Counted from the first letter of the stretch, positions 37,401 to 56,140 are shown. The stretch: DNA of 64,000 nucleotides from Ridgeia piscesae (GCA_025642075.2 JAODUO010001222.1:113295-177294); one strand, 5' to 3'. Program-made: numbers and translations. Notes: generated by a model not told the origin, from the sequence alone.

Positions 37401-37822
37401 CTCTGTCCACCCCATCTTAGTTATGACACCCCTCTGTCCATCCCCATCCTAGTTATGACATCCCTCTGTCCACTCCCATCGTAGTTATGACACCCCTCTG
37501 TCCAACCCTATCCTAGTTATGACACCCCTCTGTCCACCCCTATCATAGTTATGACACCCCTCTGTCCACCCCATCCTAGTTATGACACCCCTCTGTCCAC
37601 CCTATCCTAGTTATGACACCCCTCTGTCCGACACATCCTAGTTATGACACCCCTCTGTCCACCCCATCCTAGTTATGACACCCCTCTGTCCACCCTATCC
37701 TAGTTATGACACCCCTCTGTCCACCCCATGCTAGTTATGACACCCCTCTGTCCACCCTATCCTAGTTATGACACCTCTGTCCACCACATCCTAGTTATGA
37801 CACCCCTCTGTCCACCACATCC
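34477..37822. repeat. 31-bp minisatellite (29-33 bp units, about 108)
   Basis: The unit is CCTAGTTATGACACCCCTCT plus GTCCACCCCAT with length variants. Higher-order blocks are plain: the segment from about 35830 recurs about 997 bp later, and a related block begins near 34800, marked by CTATTTATGATACC or TAGTGATGACATACC and CATCCCTTTGTCC. No gene content. Confidence 0.97.
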
Positions 37823-40800
37823 TCATAAAAAGAGATCTCCCTACTTTGGAAGCTCTGTCCTCATAAAGAGATCTCCCTACTTTGGAAGCTCTGTCCTCAT
37901 AAAAAGATCTCCCTACTTTGGAAGCTCTGTCCTCATAAAAAGAGATCTCCCTACTTTGGAAGCTCTGTCCTCATAAAAAGAGATCTCCCTACTTTGGAAG
38001 CTCTGTCCTAATAAAAAGAGATCTCCCTACTTTGGAAGCTCTGTCCTAATAAAAAGAGATCTCCCTACTTTGGAAGCTCTGTCCTCATAAAAAGATCTCC
38101 CTACTTTGGAAGCTCTGTCCTCATAAAAAGAGATCTCCCTACTTTGGAAGCTCTGTCCTCATAAAAAGAGATCTCCCTACTTTGGAAGCTCTGTCCTAAT
38201 AAAAAGAGATCTCCCTACTTTGGAAGCTCTGTCCTCATAAAAAGAGATCTCCCTACTTTGGAAGCTGTGTCCTAATAAAAAGAGATCTCCCTACTTTGGA
38301 AGCTATGTCCTCATAAAAAGAGATCTCCCTACTTTGGAAACTCTGTCCTCATAAAAAGATCTCCCTACTTTGGAAGCTCTGTCCTCATAAAAAGAGATCT
38401 CCCTACTTTGGAAGCTCTGTCCTCATAAAGAGATCTCCCTACTTTGGAAGCTCTGTCCTCATAAAAAGAGATCTCCCTACTTTGGAAGCTCTGTCCTCAT
38501 AAAAAGAGATCTCCCTACTTTGGAAGCTCTGTCCTCATAAAAAGAGATCTCCCTACTTTGAAAGCTCTGTCCTCATAAAAAGAGATCTCCCTACTTTGAA
38601 AGCTCTGTCCTCATAAAAAGAGATCTCCCTACTTTGGAAGCTCTGTCCTCATAAAAAGAGATCTCCCTACTTTGGAAGCTCTGTCCTAATAAAAAGAGAT
38701 CTCCCTACTTTGGAAGCTCTGTCCTCATAAAAAGAGATCTCCCTACTTTGAAAGCTCTGTCCTCATAAAAAGAGATCTCCCTACTTTGGAAGCTCTGTCA
38801 TCATAAAAAGAGATCTCCCTACTTTGAAAGCTCTGTCATCATAAAAAGAGATCTCCCTACTTTGAAAGCTCTGTCCTAATAAAAAGAGATCTCCCTACTT
38901 TGAAAGCTCTGTCATCATAAAAAGAGATCTCCCTACTTTGAAAGCTCTGTCCTCATAAAAAGAGACCTCCCTACTTTGGAAGCTCTGTCCTCATAAAAAG
39001 AGATCTCCCTACTTTGGAAGCTCTGTCCTCATAAAGAGATCTCCCTACTTTGGAAGCTCTGTCCTAATAAAAAGAGATCTCCCTACTTTGAAAGCTCTGT
39101 CATCATAAAAAAAGATCTCCCTACTTTGGAAGCTCTGTCCTAATAAAAAGAGATCTCCCTACTTTGAAAGCTCTGTCATCATAAAAAGAGATCTCCCTAC
39201 TTTGAAAGCTCTGTCCTCATAAAAAGAGATCTCCCTACTTTGGAAAGCTCTGTCCTCATAAAAAGAGATCTCCCTACTTTGAAAGCTCTGTCCTCATAAA
39301 AAGAGATCTCCCTACTTTGGAAGCTCTGTCCTCATAAAAAGAGATCTCCCTACTTTGAAAGCTCTGTTTTTCCCCCCATTTAAAAAGAGATCTCCCTACT
39401 TTGGAAAACTCTGTCCTCATAAAAAGAGATCTCCCTACTTTGGAAGCTCTGTCCTAAAAAAAAGAGATCTCCCTACTTTGAAAGCTCTGTCCTCATAAAA
39501 AGAGATCTCCCTACTTTGGAAAACTCTGTCCTCATAAAAAGAGATCTCCCTACTTTGAAAGCTCTGTCCTCATAAAAAGAGATCTCCCTACTTTGGAAAA
39601 CTCTGTCCTCATAAAAAAAGATCTCCCTACTTTGAAAACTCTGTCCTCATAAAAAGAGATCTCCCTACTTTGAAAACTCTGTCCTATAAAAAGAGATCTC
39701 CCTACTTTGGAAGCTCTGTCCTCATAAAAAGAGATCTCCCTACTTTGGAAGCTCTGTCCTATAAAAAAAGATCTCCCTACTTTGGAAGCTCTGTCCTCAT
39801 AAAAAGAGATCTCCCTACTTTGAAAGCTCTGTCCTCATAAAAAGAGATCTCCCTACTTTGGAAGCTCTGTCTATAAAAAGAGATCTCCCTACTTTGAAAG
39901 CTCTGTCATCATAAAAAGAGATCTCCCTACTTTGAAAACTCTGTCCTAAAAAAAAAGATCTCCCTACTTTGAAAACTCTGTCTCATAAAAAGAGATCTCC
40001 CTACTTTGAAGCTCTGTCCTAAAAAAAAGAGACTCCCTACTTTGAAAACTCTGTCCTCATAAAAAAAGATCTCCCTACTTTGGAAGCTCTGTCCTCATAA
40101 AAAAAACTCCCTACTTTGGAAGCTCTGTCCTATAAAAAGAGATCTCCCTACTTTGGAACTCTGTCCTCATAAAAGATCTCCCTACTTTGGAAGCTCTGTC
40201 CTAATAAAAAGAGATCTCCCTACTTTGAAAGCTCTGTCATCATAAAAAAAGATCTCCCTACTTTGGAAGCTCTGTCCTAATAAAAAGAGATCTCCCTACT
40301 TTGAAAGCTCTGTCATCATAAAAAGAGATCTCCCTACTTTGAAAGCTCTGTCCTCATAAAAAGAGATCTCCCTACTTTGAAAGCTCTGTCCTCATAAAAA
40401 GAGATCTCCCTACTTTGGAAAGCTCTGTCCTCATAAAAAGAGATCTCCCTACTTTGAAAGCTCTGTCCTCATAAAAAGAGATCTCCCTACTTTGAAAGCT
40501 CTGTCCTCATAAAAAGAGATCTCCCTACTTTGGAAGCTCTGTCCTCATAAAAAGAGATCTCCCTACTTTGGAAGCTCTGTCCTCATAAAAAGAGATCTCC
40601 CTACTTTGGAAGCTCTGTCCTCATAAAAAGAGATCTCCCTACTTTGAAAGCTCTGTCCTCATAAAAAGAGATCTCCCTACTTTGGAAGCTCTGTCCTCAT
40701 AAAAAGAGATCTCCCTACTTTGAAAGCTCTGTCCTCATAAAAAGAGATCTCCCTACTTTGAAAGCTCTGTCCTCATAAAAAGAGATCTCCCTACTTTGGA

Positions 40801-41885
40801 AGCTCTGTCCTCATAAAAAGAGATCTCCCTACTTTGGAAGCTCTGTCCTAATAAAAAAGATCTCCCTACTTTGAGCTCTGTCCTCATAAAGAGATCTCCC
40901 TACTTTGAAGCTCTGTCCTCATAAAAAGAGATTCCTACTTTGGAAGCTCTGTCCTCATAAAAGAGATCTCCCTACTTTGGAAGCTCTGTCCTCATAAAGA
41001 GATCTCCCTACTTTGGAAGCTCTGTCCTAATAAAAAGAGTCTCCCTACTTTGAAGCCTGTCACTCATAAAAGATCTTCCCTACTTTGGAAGCTCTGTCCT
41101 AATAAAAAGAGATCTCCCTACTTTGAAAGCTCTGTCATCATAAAAGGATCTCCCTACTTTTTAAAAGCTCTGTCCTCATAAAAAGAGATCTCCCTACTTT
41201 GGAAGCTCTGTCTCATAAAAAGAGACTCCCTACTTTGAAGCTCTGTCCTCATAAAAAGAGACCCCCCTACTTTGAAGCTCTGTCCTCATAAAAAGAAACT
41301 CCCTACTTTGAAGCTCTGTCCTCATAAAAAGAGATCTCCCTACTTTGGAAGCTCTGTCCTATAAAAAAAGACTCCCTACTTTGAAAACTCTGTCCTCATA
41401 AAAAAGATCTCCCTACTTTGGAAGCTCTGTCCTCATAAAAAAAGATCTCCCTACTTTGAAAGCTCTGTCCTCATAAAAAAGACTCCCTACTTTGGAAGCT
41501 CTGTCCTCATAAAAAAAGATCTCCCTACTTTGAAAACTCTGTCCTCATAAAAAGAATCTCCCTACTTTGAAAACTCTGTCCTATAAAAAAGATCTCCCTA
41601 CTTTGGAAGCTCTGTCCTCATAAAAAAAGATCTCCCTACTTTGAAAGCTCTGTCCTCATAAAAAGAGATCTCCCTACTTTGGAAGCTCTGTCCTCATAAA
41701 AAGAGATCTCCCTACTTTGGAAGCTCTGTCCTCATAAAAAGAGATCTCCCTACTTTGGAAGCTCTGTCCTCATAAAAAGAGATCTCCCTACTTTGGAAGC
41801 TCTGTCCTCATAAAAAGAGATCTCCCTACTTTGGAAGCTCTGTCCTCATAAAAAGAGACCTCCCTACTTTGGAAGCTCTGTCCTA
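37820..41885. repeat. 38-bp minisatellite (about 107 units)
   Basis: The unit is ATAAAAAGAGATCTCCCTAC plus TTTGGAAGCTCTGTCCTC, with variants GAAAGCTC, GAAAACTC and CCTAATAA. It directly adjoins the 31-bp array; both units contain CTCTGTCC at the junction. Units between about 39930 and 41590 carry many 1-5 bp deletions. One unit at 39367-39388 has a foreign TTTTTCCCCCCATTTA stretch. Confidence 0.97.
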
Positions 41886-42750
41886 ATAAAACAAAGTGTC
41901 CACCTGGTGGTAGTGGCCATAAAATGATTTCGCTGCAGTTACTTTCTACTATATTTCAAGAGATAACAAAACGAGCTGATTTAGCGTTCAGTGGATTTAG
42001 CATTGCGTGTCTCGTCTTCTTACTACAGTTCAGACTCTTTGCTTTGAGCTTAGTTGCATCGCAATCTGTCCGCGCGAGTCCCACATTCTTTTTGTTCTTA
42101 TAATCATCTGGACGTCTTTGTTCTCAAAAGGGTGCCAATTGAGTTGTAGCTGATCTGTCAAGGCCAGTGAATCTAGCTCATGTAGGTCAGAGATCTATGC
42201 TGCTCCAGCTTAAGCTGACTTAGTCCATTATGTCCTTTATCAATGCAATAACTGTGTTGGTGGTATACTTGCGACATGTTTTCAATTCACAACATGTTTT
42301 TGTTAGCTGAATTTATTTTACATCCAACACCATAGCGCCACGTACGACTCAATACAGTTTCATGTGCGTCCGGCACTGCGTGATCTTGTGACAATATGGG
42401 ACAATTTAAACCATTAAATAGTTGTGTATACGTAATTAGAGCATGCAAATTTTATATTGCAATATAAAAAGGGGATGTATTATACAATGCCTATTATCCT
42501 CGTGCAAGCCAGGGCTGTTTGCCATATGAGATTAGCCCTGGATGATCCCCTATGCGAAATGCGGAAGTTAGCTTCAGGAATGAAACTAGTAATTGACTCT
42601 ACCAGTCGTGTCTGCCTCAGTCACGAGAACAATGCAAATAAAGACAAATAATTAACTTCAGGGAATCCCAATATTATGACCCGTTCGCATCCTAAACATT
42701 GGATGTAGCACGAGCGACAATTGGCTGATTCAGTGTTTTGCAAAGTGACC
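41886..42750. other. Unique spacer between arrays
   Basis: About 0.86 kb of non-repetitive, AT-moderate sequence. I find no supported exon; the short open frame at 42457-42651 has no family resemblance. A CTCF-core-like CCACCTGGTGGTAG lies at about 41900. Confidence 0.5.
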
Positions 42751-45700
42751 AGCCTGGGGTACTGTCCCATGACACAGACGTCATCAGCCAGGGGTACTGT
42801 CGCATGACACAGACGTCATCAGCCAGGGGTACTGTCGCATGACACAGACGTCATCAGCCAGGGGTACTGTCGCATGACACAGACGTCATCAGCCAGGGAT
42901 ACTGTCGCATGACACAGACGTCATCAGCCAGGGGTACTGTCGCATGACACAGACGTCATCAGCCAGGGGTACTGTTGCCTGACACTGACGTCATCAGCCA
43001 GGGATACTGTCGCATGACACTGACGTCATCAGCCAGGGGTACTGTCCCATGACACTGACGTCATCAGCCAGGGATACTGTCGCATGACACTGACGTCATC
43101 AGCCAGGGGTACTGTTGCCTGACACTGACGTCATCAGCCAGGGGTACTGTCCCATGACACTGACGTCATCAGCCAGGGGTACTGTCGCATGACACTGACG
43201 TCATCAGCCAGGGGTACTGTCGCATGACACTGACGTCATCAGCCAGGGGTACTGTCGCATGACACAGACGTCATCAGCCAGGGGTACTGTTGCCTGACAC
43301 TGACGTCATCAGCCAGGGGTACTGTTGCCTGACACAGACGTCATCAGCCAGGGGTACTGTCGCCTGACACTGACGTCATCAGCCAGGGGTACTGTTGCCT
43401 GACACAGACGTCATCAGCCAGGGATACTGTCGCTGACACTGACGTCATCAGCCAGGGGTACTGTTGCCTGACACTGACGTCATCAGCCAGGGATACTGTC
43501 GCCTGACACTGACGTCATCAGCCAGGGATACTGTCGCATGACACTGACGTCATCAGCCAGGGATACTGTGCCTGACACTGACGTCATCAGCCAGGGATAC
43601 TGTCGCCTGACACAGACGTCATCAGCCAGGGATACTGTCGCATGACACTGACGTCATCAGCCAGGGGTACTGTTGCCTGACACTGACGTCATCAGCCAGG
43701 GATACTGTCGCATGACACTGACGTCATCAGCCAGGGATACTGTCGCATGACACTGACGTCATCAGCCAGGGATACTGTCGCATGACACTGACGTCATCAG
43801 CCAGGGATACTGTCGCATGACACTGACGTCATCAGCCAGGGTACTGTTGCCTGACACTGACGTCATCAGCCAGGGGTACTGTTGCCTGACACTGACGTCA
43901 TCAGCCAGGGATACTGTCGCATGACACTGACGTCATCAGCCAGGGATACTGTCGCATGACACTGACGTCATCAGCCAGGGATACTGTCGCATGACACTGA
44001 CGTCATCAGCCAGGGATACTGTCGCCTGACACTGACGTCATCAGCCAGGGATACTGTCGCCTGACACTGACGTCATCAGCCAGGGATACTGTTGCCTGAC
44101 ACTGACGTCATCAGCCAGGGATACTGTCGCATGACACAGACGTCATCAGCCAGGGGTACTGTTGCCTGACACTGACGTCATCAGCCAGGGATACTGTTGC
44201 CTGACACTGACGTCATCAGCCAGGGATACTGTCGCATGACACTGACGTCATCAGCCAGGGATACTGTCGCCTGACACTGACGTCATCAGCCAGGGATACT
44301 GTTGCCTGACACTGACGTCATCAGCCAGGGATACTGTCGCATGACACAGACGTCATCAGCCAGGGGTACTGTCGCATGACACAGACGTCATCAGCCAGGG
44401 GTACTGTTGCCTGACACTGACGTCATCAGCCAGGGATACTGTCGCATGACACTGACGTCATCAGCCAGGGATACTGTCGCCTGACACTGACATCATCAGC
44501 CAGGGGTACTGTTGCCTGACACAGACGTCATCAGCCAGGGATACTGTCGCATGACACAGACGTCATCAGCCAGGGGTACTGTCGCATGACACAGACGTCA
44601 TCAGCCAGGGGTACTGTTGCCTGACACTGACGTCATCAGCCAGGGGTACTGTCGCATGACACAGACGTCATCAGCCAGGGATACTGTCGCCTGACACTGA
44701 CGTCATCAGCCAGGGATACTGTTGCCTGACACTGACGTCATCAGCCAGGGATACTGTTGCCTGGACCAACCCCCAAGACGTCATCAGCCAGGGGTACTGT
44801 CGCATGACACAGACGTCATCAGCCAGGGGTACTGTTGCCTAACACTGACGTCATCAGCCAGGGGTACTGTCGCATGACACATACGTCATCAGCCAGGGGT
44901 GCTGTAGCCCGACACAGACGTCATCAGCCAGGGATACTGTCGCCTGACACTGACGTCATCAGCCAGGGATACTGTCGCATGACACTGACGTCATCAGCCA
45001 GGGGTACTGTTGCCTGACACTGACGTCATCAGCCAGGGATACTGTCGCCTGACACTGACGTCATCAGCCAGGGATACTGTCGCATGACACTGACGTCATC
45101 AGCCAGGGATACTGTCGCATGACACAGACGTCATCAGCCAGGGGTACTGTTGCCTGACACTGACGTCATCAGCCAGGGGTACTGTTGCCTGACACTGACG
45201 TCATCAGCCAGGGATACTGTCGCATGACACTGACGTCATCAGCCAGGGATACTGTCGCCTGACACTGACGTCATCAGCCAGGGGTACTGTTGCCTGACAC
45301 AGACGTCATCAGCCAGGGATACTGTCGCATGACACAGACGTCATCAGCCAGGGGTACTGTCGCATGACACAGACGTCATCAGCCAGGGGTACTGTTGCCT
45401 GACACTGACGTCATCAGCCAGGGGTACTGTTGCCTGACACTGACATCATCAGCCAGGGGTACTGTCGCATGACACTGACGTCATCAGCCAGGGATACTGT
45501 CGCCTGACACTGACGTCATCAGCCAGGGGTACTGTTGCCTGACACAGACGTCATCAGCCAGGGATACTGTCGCATGACACAGACGTCATCAGCCAGGGGT
45601 ACTGTTGCCTGACACTGACGTCATCAGCCAGGGGTACTGTCGCATGACACATACGTCATCAGCCAGGGGTGCTGTAGCCCGACACAGACGTCATCAGCCA

Positions 45701-48700
45701 GGGATACTGTCGCCTGACACTGACGTCATCAGCCAGGGATACTGTCGCCTGACACAGATGTCATCAGCCAGGGATACTGTCGCCTGACACAGATGTCATC
45801 AGCCTGGGATACTATCGCCTGACACAGATGTCATCAGCCAGGGATACTGTCGCCTGACACAGACGTCATCAGCCAGGGATACTATTGCCTGACACAGATG
45901 TCATCAGCCAGGGGTACTGTTGCCTAACACTGACGTCATCAGCCAGGGGTACTGTTGCCTGACACTGACGTCATCAGCCAGGGATACTGTCGCATGACAC
46001 TGACGTCATCAGCCAGGGATACTGTCGCCTGACACTGACGTCATCAGCCAGGGATACTGTCGCATGACACAGACGTCATCAGCCAGGGATACTGTCGCCT
46101 GACACAGACGTCATCAGCCAGGGATACTGTCGCATGACACTGACGTCATCAGCCAGGGATACTGTTGCCTGACACTGACGTCATCAGCCAGGGATACTGT
46201 CGCATGACACAGACGTCATCAGCCAGGGGTACTGTTGCCTAACACTGACGTCATCAGCCAGGGGTACTGTTGCCTGACACTGACGTCATTAGCCAGGGAT
46301 ACTGTCGCATGACACTGACGTCATCAGCCAGGGATACTGTTGCCTGACACTGACATCATCAGCCAGGGATACTGTCGCCTGACACAGACGTCATCAGCCA
46401 GGGATACTGTCGCATGACACAGACGTCATCAGCCAGGGGTACTGTCGCATGACACAGACGTCATCAGCCAGGGGTACTGTTGCCTGACACTGACGTCATC
46501 AGCCAGGGGTACTGTCGCATGACACTGACGTCATCAGCCAGGGATACTGTCGCCTGACACTGACGTCATCAGCCAGGGATACTGTTGCCTGACACTGACG
46601 TCATCAGCCAGGGATACTGTTGCCTGACACTGACGTCATCAGCCAGGGGTACTGTCGCATGACACAGACGTCATCAGCCAGGGGTACTGTCGCCTGACAC
46701 TGACGTCATCAGCCAGGGGTACTGTCGCATGACACAGACGTCATCAGCCAGGGGTACTGTCGCATGACACAGACGTCATCAGCCAGGGATACTGTCGCCT
46801 GACACTGACGTCATCAGCCAGGGATACTGTCGCCTGACACTGACGTCATCAACCAGGGGTACTGTTGCCTGACACTGACGTCATCAGCCAGGGATACTGT
46901 CGCCTGACACTGACGTCATCAGCCAGGGGTACTGTTGCCTGACACTGACGTCATCAGCCAGGGATACTGTCGCATGACACTGACGTCATCAGCCAGGGAT
47001 ACTGTCGCATGACACAGACGTCATCAGCCAGGGGTACTGTTGCCTGACACTGACGTCATCAGCCAGGGATACTGTCGCATGACACTGACGTCATCAGCCA
47101 GGGGTACTGTCGCATGACACAGACGTCATCAGCCAGGGATACTGTGCCTGACACTGACGTCATCAGCCAGGGATACTGTCGCCTGACACTGACGTCATCA
47201 GCCAGGGATACTGTCGCATGACACAGACGTCATCAGCCAGGGATACTGTCGCCTGACACTGACGTCATCAGCCAGGGGTACTGTCGCATGACACTGACGT
47301 CATCAGCCAGGGATACTGTCGCCTGACACTGACGTCATCAGCCAGGGGTACTGTTGCCTGACACAGACGTCATCAGCCAGGGATACTGTCGCATGACACA
47401 GACGTCATCAGCCAGGGGTACTGTCGCATGACACAGACGTCATCAGCCAGGGGTACTGTTGCCTGACACTGACGTCATCAGCCAGGGGTACTGTCGCATG
47501 ACACTGACATCATCAGCCAGGGGTACTGTCGCATGACACTGACGTCATCAGCCAGGGATACTGTCGCCTGACACTGACGTCATCAGCCAGGGGTACTGTT
47601 GCCTGACACTGACGTCATCAGCCAGGGATACTGTCGCCTGACACTGACGTCATCAGCCAGGGGTACTGTTGCCTGACACTGACGTCATCAGCCAGGGGTA
47701 CTGTCGCATGACACATACGTCATCAGCCAGGGGTGCTGTAGCCCGACACAGACGTCATCAGCCAGGGATACTGTCGCCTGACACTGACGTCATCAGCCAG
47801 GGATACTGTCGCCTGACACAGATGTCATCAGCCAGGGATACTGTCGCCTGACACAGATGTCATCAGCCAGGGATACTATCGCCTGACACAGACGTCATCA
47901 GCCAGGGATACTATTGCCTGACACAGATGTCATCAGCCAGGGGTACTGTTGCCTGACACAGACGTCATCAGCCAGGGATACTGTCGCCTGACACAGACGT
48001 CATCAGCCAGGGGTACTGTTGCCTGACACAGACGTCATCAGCCAGGGGTACTGTTGCCTGACACAGACGTCATCAGCCAGGGATACTGTTGCCTGACACA
48101 GACGTCATCAGCCAGGGGTACTGTTGCCTGACACAGACGTCATCAGCCAGGGATACTGTCGCATGACACAGACGTCATCAGCCAGGGATACTGTTGCCTG
48201 ACACAGACGTCATCAGCCAGGGGTACTGTCGCCTGACACAGACGTCATCAGCCAGGGATACTGTCGCCTGACACAGACGTCATCAGCCAGGGATACTGTC
48301 GCCTGACACAGACGTCATCAGCCAGGGGTACTGTCGCCTGACACAGACGTCATCAGCCAGGGGTACTGTCGCCTGACACAGACGTCATCAGCCAGGGGTA
48401 CTGTCGCCTGACACAGACGTCATCAGCCAGGGGTACTGTCGCCTGACACAGACGTCATCAGCCAGGGGTACTGTCGCCTGACACAGACGTCATCAGCCAG
48501 GGATACTGTCGCCTGACACAGACGTCATCAGCCAGGGGTACTGTCGCCTGACACAGACGTCATCAGCCAGGGATACTGTCGCCTGACACAGACGTCATCA
48601 GCCAGGGGTACTGTCGCCTGACACAGACGTCATCAGCCAGGGGTACTGTCGCCTGACACAGACGTCATCAGCCAGGGGTACTGTCGCCTGACACAGACGT

Positions 48701-49055
48701 CATCAGCCAGGGGTACTGTCGCCTGACACAGACGTCATCAGCCAGGGGTACTGTCACCTGACACAGACGTCACCAGCCAGGGGTACTGTCACCTGACACA
48801 GACGTCACCAGCCAGGGATACTGTCACCTGACACAGACGTCATCAGCCAGGGGTACTGTCGCCTGACACAGACGTCATCAGCCAGGGGTACTGTCGCCTG
48901 ACACAGACGTCATCAGCCAGGGGTACTGTCGCCTGACACAGACATCATCAGCCAAGGGCACTGTCACCTGACACTGACGTCATCAGCCAGGGATACTGTC
49001 ACCTGACCCTGACGTCATCAGCCAGGGATACTGTCACCTGACACTGACGTCATCA
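42751..49055. repeat. 35-bp minisatellite carrying cAMP-response-element motifs (about 180 units)
   Basis: The unit is TGACGTCATCAGCCAGGGAT plus ACTGTCGCCTGACAC. Units ending CACTG give the full palindromic CRE TGACGTCA; units ending CACAG give AGACGTCA. Other variable positions are GGGAT/GGGGT and CGCATG/CGCCTG/TGCCTG. Full-CRE units dominate about 42960-47900, AGACGTCA units dominate about 47930-48960. A marker unit (CATACGTCATC then GGGGTGCTGTAGCCC) recurs near 44880, 45650 and 47717, showing block duplication. Confidence 0.97.
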
Positions 49056-49732
49056 GCAGCAGTGAACCCAGGCGCGTGAAGATGACGTGTTTTAAAGTAG
49101 TTGATATAACATGAACAGTGGATGAATTATGTATAGTACAAAATACGTATAATTAATTTGTCATTTGAAAATTAAGAGCTCGTTAAGTAAAGAAAAGTTA
49201 TTACATTTCTAGCAACTTGGTTGGTCACATTAGGTACATGCACAGGACAACTGGTTACTTGTCTGAGTACTGGGTTTCTTTGCTTGAATCTAAGCCATAT
49301 TAATCACGATAGCTAAACCATGTGTAACCATATAAGCGTAAATAAACATATATCACAAATACAAGACCAGGGTTGTGGGTGAACTTGTAGATCAGGTTGA
49401 ATGTTTACAAAACATGGAATCATATACATAATTAGACAGTAATCAATATTGGCAGATTCTAAGCCTTTTAATGAATTGCATCAACGTTACAAAGTGCTGC
49501 GTATGTTACGCAATTGATGTGCATCACTTGACTGATGGAACCTAACAGATAATTATATAGCTAAAATGTGAGTCCCACTACATCATTAACATTCCCACTA
49601 AGAAATTAACAAGTCAATACGAGATTAAATTTCTTAATTATAATGTCAGCATTATCTATTTGGATGAATTTTGCTAATATCATTCATATCGATGTCTATG
49701 CTATGCTTAAATAATTTTTCATTTATATGATT
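49056..49732. other. Unique spacer
   Basis: AT-rich unique sequence between two arrays; no gene, RNA or mobile element recognised. Confidence 0.5.
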
Positions 49733-50105
49733 AAGGGCATTATGTCACATGTCTCAATCAACAGGGGCATTACGTTACACATCTTAATCAACTGAGGCAT
49801 TACGTCACATGTCTTAATCAAAGGGACATTACGTTACACGTCTTAATCAACAGGGACATTACGTTACACGTCTTAATCAACAGGGACATTACGTTACACG
49901 TCTTAATCAACAGGGACATTACGTTACACGTCTTAATCAACAGGGACATTACGTCACATGTCTTAATCAACAGGGACATTACTTCACACGCCTTAATCAA
50001 TGGGGCATTACATCACGTCTTAATCAACAGGGGCATTACTTCACATGCCTTAATCAATGGGGCATTACATCACACGCCTTAATCAACAGGGGCATTACAT
50101 CACAT
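49733..50105. repeat. 30-bp minisatellite (about 12 units)
   Basis: The unit is CATTACGTTACACGTCTTAA plus TCAACAGGGA. Some units read ATTACGTCACATG, which contains TTACGTCA, a CRE-like octamer. In minus-strand frame it gives a ten-residue period and no real protein. Confidence 0.95.
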
Positions 50106-50677
50106 GTCATTGTCAGAATCCATTATTCTGATTTAAAATCACCTGAACTTCGGATATATGAGTCTAAGCATAATACACTACAGTGTTTCCCCTGAGCAAA
50201 ACAATGGGTGATGTCACAGGGTGTGCTGAGCGACTACCGTAGGCACGACGTGACCCTTCATGAGTGTGAGGGCATAACCACCTGAACGTTTTTAAATATC
50301 TTCAAAATGGTGCAATCTGAAATGTATTTTAACTTAAATTCCCTGACATTTAGAGGGGATATAAATAAAATTGTAAATTTACGGCATTTGAACATGTTCA
50401 TAGCATTATTGAAATAATCAGCAGGGGTCTAATTGTGATTATTTCACCAACTAAGAACAATTTCTTGGAGAATTTTCCGACGATACTGTAAGGTGACAAT
50501 TTTGGACGAGGTGGCTTAGAAAAATGATGAGGTGGTCCTCGCTCGTCATATAGCAGGGGAAACTCTGCATTAGTTACTGATTGTCTTCTTTGTTTTGCCT
50601 TCAAATTGCCTGTTTACTGAACTGAAGTGTTGAGTTAAACATTCCGGCCAAGTGAGTACTGTGTGTTCACTCATCTG
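50106..50677 (-). other. 3' flank/UTR of the fibrinogen-related gene
   Basis: Downstream of the minus-strand stop. No canonical polyadenylation hexamer is obvious close to the stop on the minus strand. No other feature seen. Confidence 0.4.
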
Positions 50678-55876
<5,199 letters not shown>

Positions 55877-56140
55877 CTGGAAGGATTAAACCAGAAGGGT
55901 GTATCTTCTGATGTTTTTATTGAATATGTTAATTCTGGATGGAGGAATAGCCATCTGCCCTCTAGGCCTATTATTAAAAGAAGCGCCCAACCAAGCAATG
56001 TAACATTCGACACGACCAAAATTACACAAATCGATATCGCTAGTAGTATTTATGCATTTAACACTACCAGATAAAGGCATAACTTGGAAATATGGCCAGT
56101 TTGCTGATACTAAAGTGTAGCTAACACAAGTCAACATGTA

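Noticed and set aside
42751..49055. Possible CRISPR array
   Set aside because: Units are contiguous with no unique spacers, unit variation is inside the repeat, and the DNA is eukaryotic.
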